NCBI GenBank assembly: GCA_943789295.1
Contig: CALSTO010000001.1
Span: 372,001 to 436,000, forward strand
Source of the DNA: MAG-121220-bin8 sp002700465
GTDB lineage: Bacteria; Bacteroidota; Bacteroidia; Flavobacteriales; Flavobacteriaceae
Direction: 5' to 3'
Length of the DNA: 64,000 nucleotides
Part shown: positions 18,892 through 26,221 of the stretch, piece by piece
Position numbering within the stretch: the first letter of the stretch is position 1
Layout: the number at the start of each line of letters is the position of its first letter
Notes under the pieces: generated by a model
The model's database searches: none
What the model was told of the DNA's origin: nothing
Seen by the model: the letters and a program-made list of their open reading frames with translations, nothing else
Made by a program: the position numbers and the translations under genes

Positions 18892-19698
18892 ATGAAAAAA
18901 TTATTATTTCTAATCACATTATTTATTTCTGTTAATTCAGTTGCTCAAGAAATTCATTCATTTTATACATTAGATGTTCCTAGATCAAAAGCAAATGATT
19001 TTGTTAAAATGCACAAAAAATTTATTGATATTTACTTCATGGGAAGCGAAGACAACAAAATGGCATCAACATGGTTGTTTTCACATACCTATGGTAGTGA
19101 TTTTACTTTTAAAGTAATCGAAGTTTATCCAAATATTATTGCTCAAGCTAGTGCTGTTAATTATGGCGCTGAAGTGAATAAAAATATTGATAATATGAAT
19201 ATTTCTTATGATGAGAAAAAAATGTTAAAAGATGAGTGGTCCACTTATTTTCAATTATTTTTAGAAGGTCATGATGATGAAATTAGAGTGACATTTGATA
19301 ATCAAATCTTTATCACAGAAAATGATATTGATTTTTCTAAAAAACATATTGTGGTTTTCAATGAAAGTAATCCATTATGGAAAGATAGACGTGAATATAT
19401 TTCTCTTTGGAACAAATCAACAAGACAATCATCAATTGATTTAGGTGAAGCACTTGCTATAGTTCCTACTGGTCACTATAGTGGAAGTTCTTATACTTTT
19501 CAAGCTGCGTTTTGGTATAGTTCATGGGAATCATTTCTTGTAAATCAAAAAAGTTTGGAAAATTCAGGACCTATGAGCGAGGATCAAAAAAGAATGTGGG
19601 ATATAAGTGGAAACCATAAAGATGAAATAACAACCTTCTTGGGATGTACTTGGGCTAGTAAAGGCATGCCCTCAAAAACTTTTACTATCGCAGAATAA
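18892..19698 (+). CDS. Secreted protein of unknown function (268 aa)
   Basis: I do not recognise this protein. It has a clear signal peptide (1-18, ending SVAQ) and a soluble mature part with two similarly built halves, each with a beta-strand, a helix with Lys/Glu, and an aromatic strand (LDVPRSKANDFVKMHKKF near the N-terminus; NPLWKDRREYISLWNKS in the middle). This pattern suggests a duplicated ferredoxin-like (dimeric alpha-beta barrel) fold, which is inference only. A single Cys occurs near the C-terminus. It has its own strong terminator and is divergent from a TetR regulator that may control it. Confidence 0.8.
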   Translation: MKKLLFLITLFISVNSVAQEIHSFYTLDVPRSKANDFVKMHKKFIDIYFMGSEDNKMASTWLFSHTYGSDFTFKVIEVYPNIIAQASAVNYGAEVNKNIDNMNISYDEKKMLKDEWSTYFQLFLEGHDDEIRVTFDNQIFITENDIDFSKKHIVVFNESNPLWKDRREYISLWNKSTRQSSIDLGEALAIVPTGHYSGSSYTFQAAFWYSSWESFLVNQKSLENSGPMSEDQKRMWDISGNHKDEITTFLGCTWASKGMPSKTFTIAE

Positions 19699-19723
19699 TT
19701 TATATATTTATTTAAGAACTTAA

Positions 19724-19749
19724 AACCCAAGTTAATCTTGGGTTTTTTT
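19724..19749 (+). terminator. Rho-independent terminator after the secreted protein
   Basis: An 8-bp perfect stem, AACCCAAG at 19724-19731 with CTTGGGTT at 19737-19744 around a 5-base loop, is followed by a run of T. It lies 25 bases after the stop at 19698 and 12 bases before the next gene. Confidence 0.85.
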
Positions 19750-19760
19750 ATTAATTAAAT

Positions 19761-20210
19761 ATGATTTTTAGAAACTTTTTTTTTGCAACCCTATTAATTA
19801 GTTCTTTAAATAATTATTCTCAAAATAAAATCCCAGTAAAGGATTCGTTAAGTATTATGAAAGTAATGAGTCTACAACAAGATGCTTGGAACAAAGGAGA
19901 TATAGATTCTTTTATGCAAGGATATCTAAAATCAGATGAGTTAGTTTTTTCAGGAAAATCTGGTCCAGTATATGGGTGGGAGAATACTAAAAAAAGATAT
20001 TATAGTTCATATCCAAACACTAAGATAATGGGTAAACTAAATTTTACAATTAAAAAAATAAGATCACTTTCTTCTAATTCTGCTTACTTAATTGGCGAAT
20101 ATTATTTAAAAAGATCAGGTGAAGATAGTAACGGACATTTTACATTACTTTGGAAGAAAATTGATAGTAATTGGTTAATAGTTAGTGATCATACTTCTGC
20201 TGTAAAATAA
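19761..20210 (+). CDS. Secreted NTF2-like (DUF4440/SnoaL-type) protein
   Basis: A 149-residue exported protein with a signal peptide (about 1-20, ending YSQN). The mature part matches the NTF2-like fold: an N-terminal helix with LQQDAWNKGDIDSFMQGY, then DELVFSGKSGPVYGWENTKKRY, and a C-terminal antiparallel sheet ending LLWKKIDSNWLIVSDHTS. Proteins of this type in Bacteroidota are small ligand-binding or isomerase-like proteins of unknown role. It follows the terminator of the previous gene, so it probably has its own promoter. Confidence 0.85.
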   Translation: MIFRNFFFATLLISSLNNYSQNKIPVKDSLSIMKVMSLQQDAWNKGDIDSFMQGYLKSDELVFSGKSGPVYGWENTKKRYYSSYPNTKIMGKLNFTIKKIRSLSSNSAYLIGEYYLKRSGEDSNGHFTLLWKKIDSNWLIVSDHTSAVK

Positions 20211-20254
20211 TTACACATTTAGCTTGTCTAAATATTTAAAGTAACATATTTTTA

Positions 20255-21379
20255 ATGTTAATGAATCCAATAAGACAATCAGGCTTTTTATTTTCAAATT
20301 TTAAGGCTAAGTCTCAAACACCATTTGAAAAACTTTTTGAAATATTTAAAGAACTTATTACTTACACGTCTGGTGATTTTAATGAAGCAATCGACTGGTT
20401 AAAAGAGTTAGACAAGGAATATGTTTTGACAAGTGAGGATTATACAATGGATGATTTCGTTGAAGAATTATTAGCTAAGGGTTACATAAAGAAAGATTTG
20501 AAGCAAGGCAAAAATGGTGATGGTATTGGTCTTACTGCAAAAACTGAAATGCTTTTAAGACAACATGCCTTAAAGCAGATTTTTGGTAAAATGAAAAGAA
20601 TTGGAAATGGCAATCATAATACCAAACATACAGGTACGGGTCAAAGTGATTCGGGAGATTTAAAAAATTATGAATTTGGAGATTCTATTGAAAAAATTGC
20701 TATTACTGAAAGTATTAAAAATGCTCAAATTCAAGGAGGATTAGATGATTTTAAATTATCTAAAGATGATTTAGTTGTTAATGATCAATTTCATCAAGCT
20801 CAAATGAGTACTGTTTTAATGATTGATATAAGTCATAGTATGATTCTTTATGGAGAAGACAGAATTACTCCAGCAAAAAAAGTTGCAATGGCTTTATCTG
20901 AATTTATTACAACAAGATACCCAAAAGATAAGCTTGATATAATTGTATTTGGCAATGATGCTAGACCAATTTCTATTAAGGAACTACCTTATTTAAACGT
21001 TGGTCCTTTTCATACAAATACTGTTGCTGGACTAGAGCTAGCAATGGATATTTTAAGAAGGAACAGAAATTCTAATAAACAAATCTTCATGATTACTGAC
21101 GGTAAACCCAGTTGTTTGAAATTAAAAGACGGTAGTTATTATAAAAACAGTAATGGACTAGATTCTCATATTGTAGACAAATGTTATAATATGGCTCAAC
21201 AAGCTAGAAGATTAAATATTCCAATAACAACTTTTATGATAGCTCAAGACCCTTATCTGAAAAGCTTTGTTCAAGAATTTACAAAAGCAAATAAAGGAAA
21301 AGCATTTTATACTGGTTTAAAAGGACTAGGAGAAATGATTTTTGAAGACTATGAAACTAATAGAAAAAAAAGAATATAA
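20255..21379 (+). CDS. VWA-domain protein partnered with an AAA+ ATPase
   Basis: A 374-residue cytoplasmic protein. The first ~180 residues are helical with a Gly/Asn/His-rich linker (about 116-135). The C-terminal von Willebrand A domain has a complete metal-ion-dependent adhesion site: DISHS (Asp191, Ser193, Ser195), a Thr near 256 and TDGKP with Asp282. Such proteins work with a MoxR- or magnesium-chelatase-type ATPase to remodel or load metal into target proteins. The ATPase gene follows after three bases. The target is unknown. A second in-frame ATG two codons on is an alternative start. Confidence 0.88.
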   Translation: MLMNPIRQSGFLFSNFKAKSQTPFEKLFEIFKELITYTSGDFNEAIDWLKELDKEYVLTSEDYTMDDFVEELLAKGYIKKDLKQGKNGDGIGLTAKTEMLLRQHALKQIFGKMKRIGNGNHNTKHTGTGQSDSGDLKNYEFGDSIEKIAITESIKNAQIQGGLDDFKLSKDDLVVNDQFHQAQMSTVLMIDISHSMILYGEDRITPAKKVAMALSEFITTRYPKDKLDIIVFGNDARPISIKELPYLNVGPFHTNTVAGLELAMDILRRNRNSNKQIFMITDGKPSCLKLKDGSYYKNSNGLDSHIVDKCYNMAQQARRLNIPITTFMIAQDPYLKSFVQEFTKANKGKAFYTGLKGLGEMIFEDYETNRKKRI

Positions 21380-21382
21380 TAA

Positions 21383-22834
21383 ATGAATAACAAAATAAAA
21401 ACCTTAAAAGAACTTAAAAGTTCTGGATATAAAGCTGTTGGAATTAAAGATGAAATGAAAAAAAACCTTAGATTAAATTTATCTAAAGGTATTTCAACAT
21501 TTAAGGGAATTCATGGTTATGAGGATACTGTTATTCCTGATTTAGAACGTGCAATTCTTTCAGGTCACAATATAAATCTTTTAGGGTTAAGAGGTCAAGC
21601 AAAAACAAGACTGGCAAGACAATTAACCAATCTATTAGACGATTGGATTCCAATCATTTCAGGTTCTGAAATTAATGATGATCCTTTAGATCCTATTTCT
21701 TATTATGGAAAGCAAAAAATCAATGAACTAGGTGATAAAACTCCAATTCAGTGGATACCTAAAGAGGATCGTTTTTTTGAAAAACTTGCAACTCCAGATG
21801 TAACCGTTGCTGATTTAATTGGAGATATTGATCCTATTAAAGCTGCTAGCTTAAAATTATCTTACTCCGACCCTAGGGTTATTCATTTTGGAATGATTCC
21901 CAGAGCCCACAGATGTATTTTTGTATTAAATGAACTTCCAGATTTACAAGCAAGAATACAAGTCTCATTATTTTCAATTCTTCAAGAAAAAGAAATTCAA
22001 ATACGCGGATATAAATTAAGATTGCCAATAAATGTTCAATTTCTTTTCACAGCTAACCCTGAAGATTATACGAACAGAGGAAGTATTGTAACTCCTTTAA
22101 AAGATAGAATAGGGTCTCAGATAATGACTCATTATCCAAAAACTATTGAAATTGCAAAAACAATAACTCATCAAGAATCTTCAGTTAGTAGTTCAGGTGA
22201 TGTATATATACCTGAAATAGCTAAAGATATCATAGAACAAATTAGTTTTGAAGCTAGAGAAAGTGTTTATGTGGATTCTAAAAGCGGAGTTAGTGCAAGG
22301 TTATCAATTTCTGCTTTTGAAAATTTAGTTAGCTCAGCTAGAAGAAGAATGCTTATTAATGGAGAGTCTAAGACATCTATAAGAATGACAGATTTCAATG
22401 CTGTTATTTCTGCTATTAATGGAAAGATTGAATTAGTTTATGAGGGAGAGCAGGAGGGAGCTACAGAAATTTCTAGGCTTTTAATTTTAGAATCTGTAAA
22501 AACATTCTTTATTAATTACTTTCCAAAAATTAAAAAACTTAATAAATCTGAAGAATTAGATCCTTATAACGAGGTATTGGATTGGTTTAAAAACAAAGAG
22601 CTTTTTATTGACGAAAATTTAGATAATAAGTCCTACGATGATACTTTTAAAACTATCAAAGTTTTGAAGAAATTTGTAAAAAATTATATACCTAAAATTG
22701 ATCCTAAGGACGAGAATTTTATGTGTGAATTTTTGCTTTGGGGATTATCATCATACAAAAAAGTAAGTATCACAAGAACATCTAGAGGATTGTCTTTTAG
22801 TGATTCATTTTCAGATTATATTAACGGATTATAG
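21383..22834 (+). CDS. MoxR/magnesium-chelatase-type AAA+ ATPase
   Basis: A 483-residue AAA+ ATPase of the helix-2-insert group that includes MoxR and the chelatase I subunit. The Walker A motif is GLRGQAKT (68-75, Lys74-Thr75). The Walker B region reads CIFVLNELPDL (178-188) with Glu184 retained and Asn in place of the usual Asp, and sensor 1 lies in FTANPEDYTNRG (222-233). The C-terminal 150 residues are helical and not recognised. It is 3 bases after the VWA gene and surely forms a functional pair with it; the client protein is unknown. Confidence 0.9.
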   Translation: MNNKIKTLKELKSSGYKAVGIKDEMKKNLRLNLSKGISTFKGIHGYEDTVIPDLERAILSGHNINLLGLRGQAKTRLARQLTNLLDDWIPIISGSEINDDPLDPISYYGKQKINELGDKTPIQWIPKEDRFFEKLATPDVTVADLIGDIDPIKAASLKLSYSDPRVIHFGMIPRAHRCIFVLNELPDLQARIQVSLFSILQEKEIQIRGYKLRLPINVQFLFTANPEDYTNRGSIVTPLKDRIGSQIMTHYPKTIEIAKTITHQESSVSSSGDVYIPEIAKDIIEQISFEARESVYVDSKSGVSARLSISAFENLVSSARRRMLINGESKTSIRMTDFNAVISAINGKIELVYEGEQEGATEISRLLILESVKTFFINYFPKIKKLNKSEELDPYNEVLDWFKNKELFIDENLDNKSYDDTFKTIKVLKKFVKNYIPKIDPKDENFMCEFLLWGLSSYKKVSITRTSRGLSFSDSFSDYINGL

Positions 22835-22881
22835 TAATAAATCACTTATTTTTACAATTGATTAATCAATAAAAAAAAATT

Positions 22882-23223
22882 ATGAATTCATTAAAAGCAA
22901 ATATTTTAAATTCAATAATTCTAATTACCATTGGATTGTGGGGATACTTTGAAAGTTCATCTGGAACAGCTATTATCCCTGTAGTTTTTGGATGGGCTTT
23001 ATTATTTTGCTCACCTGGACTTAAAAAAGAAAATAAGGTAATAGCACATATAGCGGTTCTATTAACTTTAATTTGTATTGTAGGTTTATTTATGCCTTTA
23101 AACGGCGCAATGGGAAGGGGTGACAATGTCGGAGTACTTAGAGTTGTTGTGATGATAGCCTCTGGTTTAATAGCTATGATCTTCTTTGTAAAGAGTTTTA
23201 TAGCTAATAGAAAGAAATCTTAA
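22882..23223 (+). CDS. Small four-helix membrane protein of unknown function
   Basis: A 113-residue hydrophobic protein with about four transmembrane segments (roughly 8-25, 27-45, 53-73 and 83-103). It has no signal peptide or recognised motif beyond a short MPLNGAMGRGD loop. It starts 47 bases after the ATPase gene and ends at a terminator shared with the convergent blh gene. It may be a DUF-type inner-membrane protein; no function is proposed. Confidence 0.75.
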   Translation: MNSLKANILNSIILITIGLWGYFESSSGTAIIPVVFGWALLFCSPGLKKENKVIAHIAVLLTLICIVGLFMPLNGAMGRGDNVGVLRVVVMIASGLIAMIFFVKSFIANRKKS

Positions 23224-23250
23224 AATTTAAATTACTTTATTAAAACTATT

Positions 23251-23274
23251 AGCCCTATTTATTAGGGCTTTTTT
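23251..23274 (+). terminator. Terminator between the small membrane protein and blh
   Basis: AGCCCTA (23251-23257) pairs with TAGGGCT (23263-23269) around a 5-base loop and is followed by T residues on the plus strand. The blh stop codon (23262-23264) lies inside the hairpin. Confidence 0.8.
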
Positions 23275-24146
23275 ATTTTAGACACCACAAATGTATGTGG
23301 AAAAGTGATGGCTGCTAAAAATGAAAAAAATATGCTAATTAACTTATCTTGATTATCTCTTAGTAAATAATAAGTTAGTAGTAATACAACTATTGAAAGT
23401 ATCCAATATAAAAATGCTTTTTTAAAATAATTTTTAATTGATTCTTTTTCAGCTTTTCCAAAAATAAATATTGTTTGTTCCTTAATAGATGGGATACTGT
23501 GCCAAAAAACAAAATATATAGCAAAGGACCATATTAAGCTGCATGTTTTAAATGTCAGAATTAATAATATCAATAATATGAACTGAGTAATAAATTGATT
23601 TTTTATTTTATTATAAATAAATAATGAAATAATAATTGATAATATAAAAGAACTAATCAATAAGTATAAAAAGAAATTCTGACTTAGTTGAACTGTTGTT
23701 ATATCATAAATTACATCTGCAACTTCTTCAAGGTTAAAATAGAAAATAAGAGAGAAGATTATTAATCCATAAAAAAAATAGAAAGGCTTAATTAAATAAT
23801 GTTCAGTCTTACCAAAAAGAGTCCATTGATGTTCTCCGAAGTGATAGGAACTTAGTAAAACAAAAGTCATTAGGGCTAAAATTGGAATATTGTAAAAAAA
23901 TAAAAAAAAACCTCCTACCATTATTACGTAATAAAGTAACTGAAGTTTGAAATTATAATTTTTCGAAACTCCTTTAATTAACAGTAAATCATTGGCGCCG
24001 TGTATTATACCAAAAGTTAATATTCCTGAAAAAGCTAAAATATTTAAATAGAAATCAATAAAAACCGTTGAAAGAATAACGCAAATTATTGTTGATAATA
24101 TTATTAATTTGGATGTAAAATTGTTAATGAAGTATGAATTTCTCAA
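23262..24146 (-). CDS. blh: Beta-carotene 15,15'-oxygenase, Brp/Blh family
   Basis: A 294-residue integral membrane protein of the Brp/Blh family, which splits beta-carotene into two molecules of retinal, the proteorhodopsin chromophore. It has about seven hydrophobic segments. Conserved histidines expected to bind iron are at 49 (IIHGANDLLL), 102 (YHFGEHQW), 216 (FWHSIPS) and 284 (FPHTFV). It is divergent from the proteorhodopsin gene across 90 bases, an arrangement that supplies retinal next to the opsin. Its 3' end lies in the bidirectional hairpin at 23251-23274. Confidence 0.93.
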   Translation of the reverse strand: MRNSYFINNFTSKLIILSTIICVILSTVFIDFYLNILAFSGILTFGIIHGANDLLLIKGVSKNYNFKLQLLYYVIMVGGFFLFFYNIPILALMTFVLLSSYHFGEHQWTLFGKTEHYLIKPFYFFYGLIIFSLIFYFNLEEVADVIYDITTVQLSQNFFLYLLISSFILSIIISLFIYNKIKNQFITQFILLILLILTFKTCSLIWSFAIYFVFWHSIPSIKEQTIFIFGKAEKESIKNYFKKAFLYWILSIVVLLLTYYLLRDNQDKLISIFFSFLAAITFPHTFVVSKIKKP

Positions 24147-24198
24147 GTTTTTTTGTGTTTTGTTGATACAATTTTAGTTTAGATATTAAATTTTTATA

Positions 24199-24206
24199 TA
24201 TATTTG
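24199..24206 (+). promoter_or_regulatory. Probable -7 promoter element of proteorhodopsin
   Basis: TATATTTG, a perfect TAnnTTTG match, lies 30 bases before the rhodopsin ATG in the divergent blh/opsin gap. No TTG occurs at the normal -33 spacing, so the promoter may depend on an activator or be weak at the upstream box. Confidence 0.45.
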
Positions 24207-24236
24207 AGTTTAAACAAAATAATAAATTATTAAATT

Positions 24237-24959
24237 ATGGAATTATTTTTAAACACTTTTTATTTTTTAGGTGATGTGCCTAACGACTTAGTCGGCTTTA
24301 CGTTCTTTATTGGAACTATGGCTATGATGGCTGCGTCAGTTTTCTTTTTTCTTTCATTAAATGCTGTTGATGCAAAATGGAGAAATTCGATTTTAGTCTC
24401 AGGACTTATCACATTTATTGCTGCTGTTCATTACAATTACATGAGAGATGTAGATCCAGGTGATACTACTTTTTTTAGATATGTAGATTGGATTTTAACA
24501 GTTCCTTTAATGTGTGTTGAGTTTTACTTAATACTTAAAGTTGCTGGTGCAACTAAGAGTATGATGTGGAAACTAATCCTATGGTCTACAGTAATGTTAG
24601 TTACTGGATTCTTTGGTGAGTTTAACGGTGGAAGCGCACTAGGTTTAGGTCCTGCTATGTGGGGTCTTTTATCTGGTCTTGCATACTTCTACATTGCTTA
24701 CATGGTTTGGTTTGGAGAAGCTAAAAAGCTTGCAGTTTCTGCAGGTGGAGCAGTTGAAAAAGCACATAACACTTTAGCATGGTTCGTTCTTGTTGGATGG
24801 GCAATATATCCACTTGGATATATGCTTGGAACAGAAGGATGGTACTCTGGTTTAAACGATATTATTTCACTAGACATGAATGTTGTATACAACGTTGGTG
24901 ATGCTGTGAACAAAATTGGTTTTGGACTTGTAGTTTATAACCTAGCTGTATCTAAATAA
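24237..24959 (+). CDS. Green-absorbing proteorhodopsin, light-driven proton pump
   Basis: A 240-residue, seven-helix retinal protein. Residues of an outward proton pump are all present: proton acceptor Asp84, Thr88 and proton donor Glu95 (the DTE set), His65 beside the acceptor, counter-ion Asp222 and retinal Schiff-base Lys226 (GDAVNKIGFG). The spectral tuning position is Met92 (LTVPLMCVEF), as in green-absorbing flavobacterial rhodopsins. By hand alignment to the first described green proteorhodopsin, Gly143 replaces Phe152 at the side of the retinal ring. No cleavable signal peptide is obvious. It has its own -7 element and a strong terminator, so it is probably monocistronic. Confidence 0.98.
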   Translation: MELFLNTFYFLGDVPNDLVGFTFFIGTMAMMAASVFFFLSLNAVDAKWRNSILVSGLITFIAAVHYNYMRDVDPGDTTFFRYVDWILTVPLMCVEFYLILKVAGATKSMMWKLILWSTVMLVTGFFGEFNGGSALGLGPAMWGLLSGLAYFYIAYMVWFGEAKKLAVSAGGAVEKAHNTLAWFVLVGWAIYPLGYMLGTEGWYSGLNDIISLDMNVVYNVGDAVNKIGFGLVVYNLAVSK

Positions 24960-24981
24960 TAAATTTAATTTTATTGATTAA

Positions 24982-25008
24982 AAGCCGCTTAAAAGCGGCT
25001 TTTTTTTT
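24982..25008 (+). terminator. Proteorhodopsin terminator
   Basis: A GC-rich 9-bp stem, AAGCCGCTT (24982-24990) with its complement at 24993-25001 around a two-base AA loop, is followed by a long T run. It is the strongest terminator in the window and separates the opsin from crtY. Confidence 0.92.
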
Positions 25009-25066
25009 GCTTAATTTTTTCATATTTGTATCCAATTGAAATTATATATTTATATTTAATCATTCG

Positions 25067-26221
25067 ATGGAATTAGATTACGATTACATAATTTGTGGTG
25101 GAGGAATTGCAGGTCTTTTACTTGCTTCAAAGTTTTCCAATGATTCATATTACAATGATAAATCTATTTTAATTTTAGATCCGGATTTTCCTAAAATCAA
25201 AAATGATAGAACTTTGTGTTTCTGGGATAAAAAAAAATCTGATTGGGATTCTTTATTAACGTCTAGTTGGGAAAATGTTATTTTTAAAAATGGATTGGAA
25301 GAAAAATCTTTAGATTTAAATCCTCTTAATTATAAAATGCTAAGTAGTATTTCATTTTATAAATACACAAATTCAATAATTAAAAACAACACTAATATTC
25401 AAGTTTTAAATGATAAGGTTTTAAATTTTAAAGATTACAAATCTCATTGTTTGGTTGAAACAAATAAAAAAACTTTCAAATCTTCTAAAGTTTTTAATAG
25501 TATTTTGGATTGGAACTCAATTAAAAATGATCAAAAATTTCCTCTATTAATTCAGCATTTTGAAGGGTGGGTAATAAAAACCAAGAATAATTTTTTTGAC
25601 TCTGAAAAAGCTACGTTTATGGACTTTTCTATAGATCAAAATTCTACTACGCAGTTTATGTATATCCTTCCCTTTTCAAAAACAGAAGCCTTGGTTGAAT
25701 ATACTTTGTTTTCTAAAAAACTATTAGATGAAAACAAATATAAATCTGCAATTGAAGATTATCTATTTGAATCAGGAATTAAAAACTATATAATTAAGTC
25801 AAAAGAAGCAGGGAAAATTCCGATGACTTGTTTTCCTTTTTTTGAATCAAACACAAAAAACATTTTAAATATTGGTTCTGCTGGTGGTTGGAGTAAGCCA
25901 AGTACCGGTTATACATTTAAAAATATTGATAAAAATACATCTAAGATTATAGATTTTGTTAAGTCTAATAGTAGTTTCAAAAATTTTATCAACAAAAATC
26001 GATTTTGGTTTTATGATTTAATCTTTCTTGATGTTTTATATGAAAAAAATCATTTAGGCAAGAATTTGTTTTCTAATATGTTTAAAAAGAATGACCCTAA
26101 GACTATCTTCAAATTTTTGGATAATAAATCAAGTTTTTTTGAAGAATTGAAAATTATGTTAAGTTTTCCAAAAACAATTTTCTTGTCAGCAGTTGTAAAA
26201 CGTTTATTTAAAGGCCTATGA
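25067..26221 (+). CDS. crtY: Lycopene beta-cyclase
   Basis: A 384-residue CrtY-type lycopene cyclase, which closes both ends of lycopene to give beta-carotene, the precursor of retinal. It starts with a dinucleotide-binding motif (YIICGGGIAGLLLA, about 6-19). The family segments RTLCFWDKK (near 45-53), the mid-protein MDFSIDQ and the C-terminal GSAGGWSKPSTGYTF, which resembles the G-G-x-x-P-x-T-G-Y block, are present. It begins 58 bases after the opsin terminator. Its final bases overlap the ATG of the M28 peptidase gene (ATGA), so those two are translationally coupled. Confidence 0.93.
   Translation: MELDYDYIICGGGIAGLLLASKFSNDSYYNDKSILILDPDFPKIKNDRTLCFWDKKKSDWDSLLTSSWENVIFKNGLEEKSLDLNPLNYKMLSSISFYKYTNSIIKNNTNIQVLNDKVLNFKDYKSHCLVETNKKTFKSSKVFNSILDWNSIKNDQKFPLLIQHFEGWVIKTKNNFFDSEKATFMDFSIDQNSTTQFMYILPFSKTEALVEYTLFSKKLLDENKYKSAIEDYLFESGIKNYIIKSKEAGKIPMTCFPFFESNTKNILNIGSAGGWSKPSTGYTFKNIDKNTSKIIDFVKSNSSFKNFINKNRFWFYDLIFLDVLYEKNHLGKNLFSNMFKKNDPKTIFKFLDNKSSFFEELKIMLSFPKTIFLSAVVKRLFKGL

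Noticed and set aside
20255..22834. Anti-phage defence module from the VWA/AAA+ pair
   Set aside because: No nuclease, phosphatase or other effector accompanies the pair, and the neighbours are ordinary chromosomal genes.
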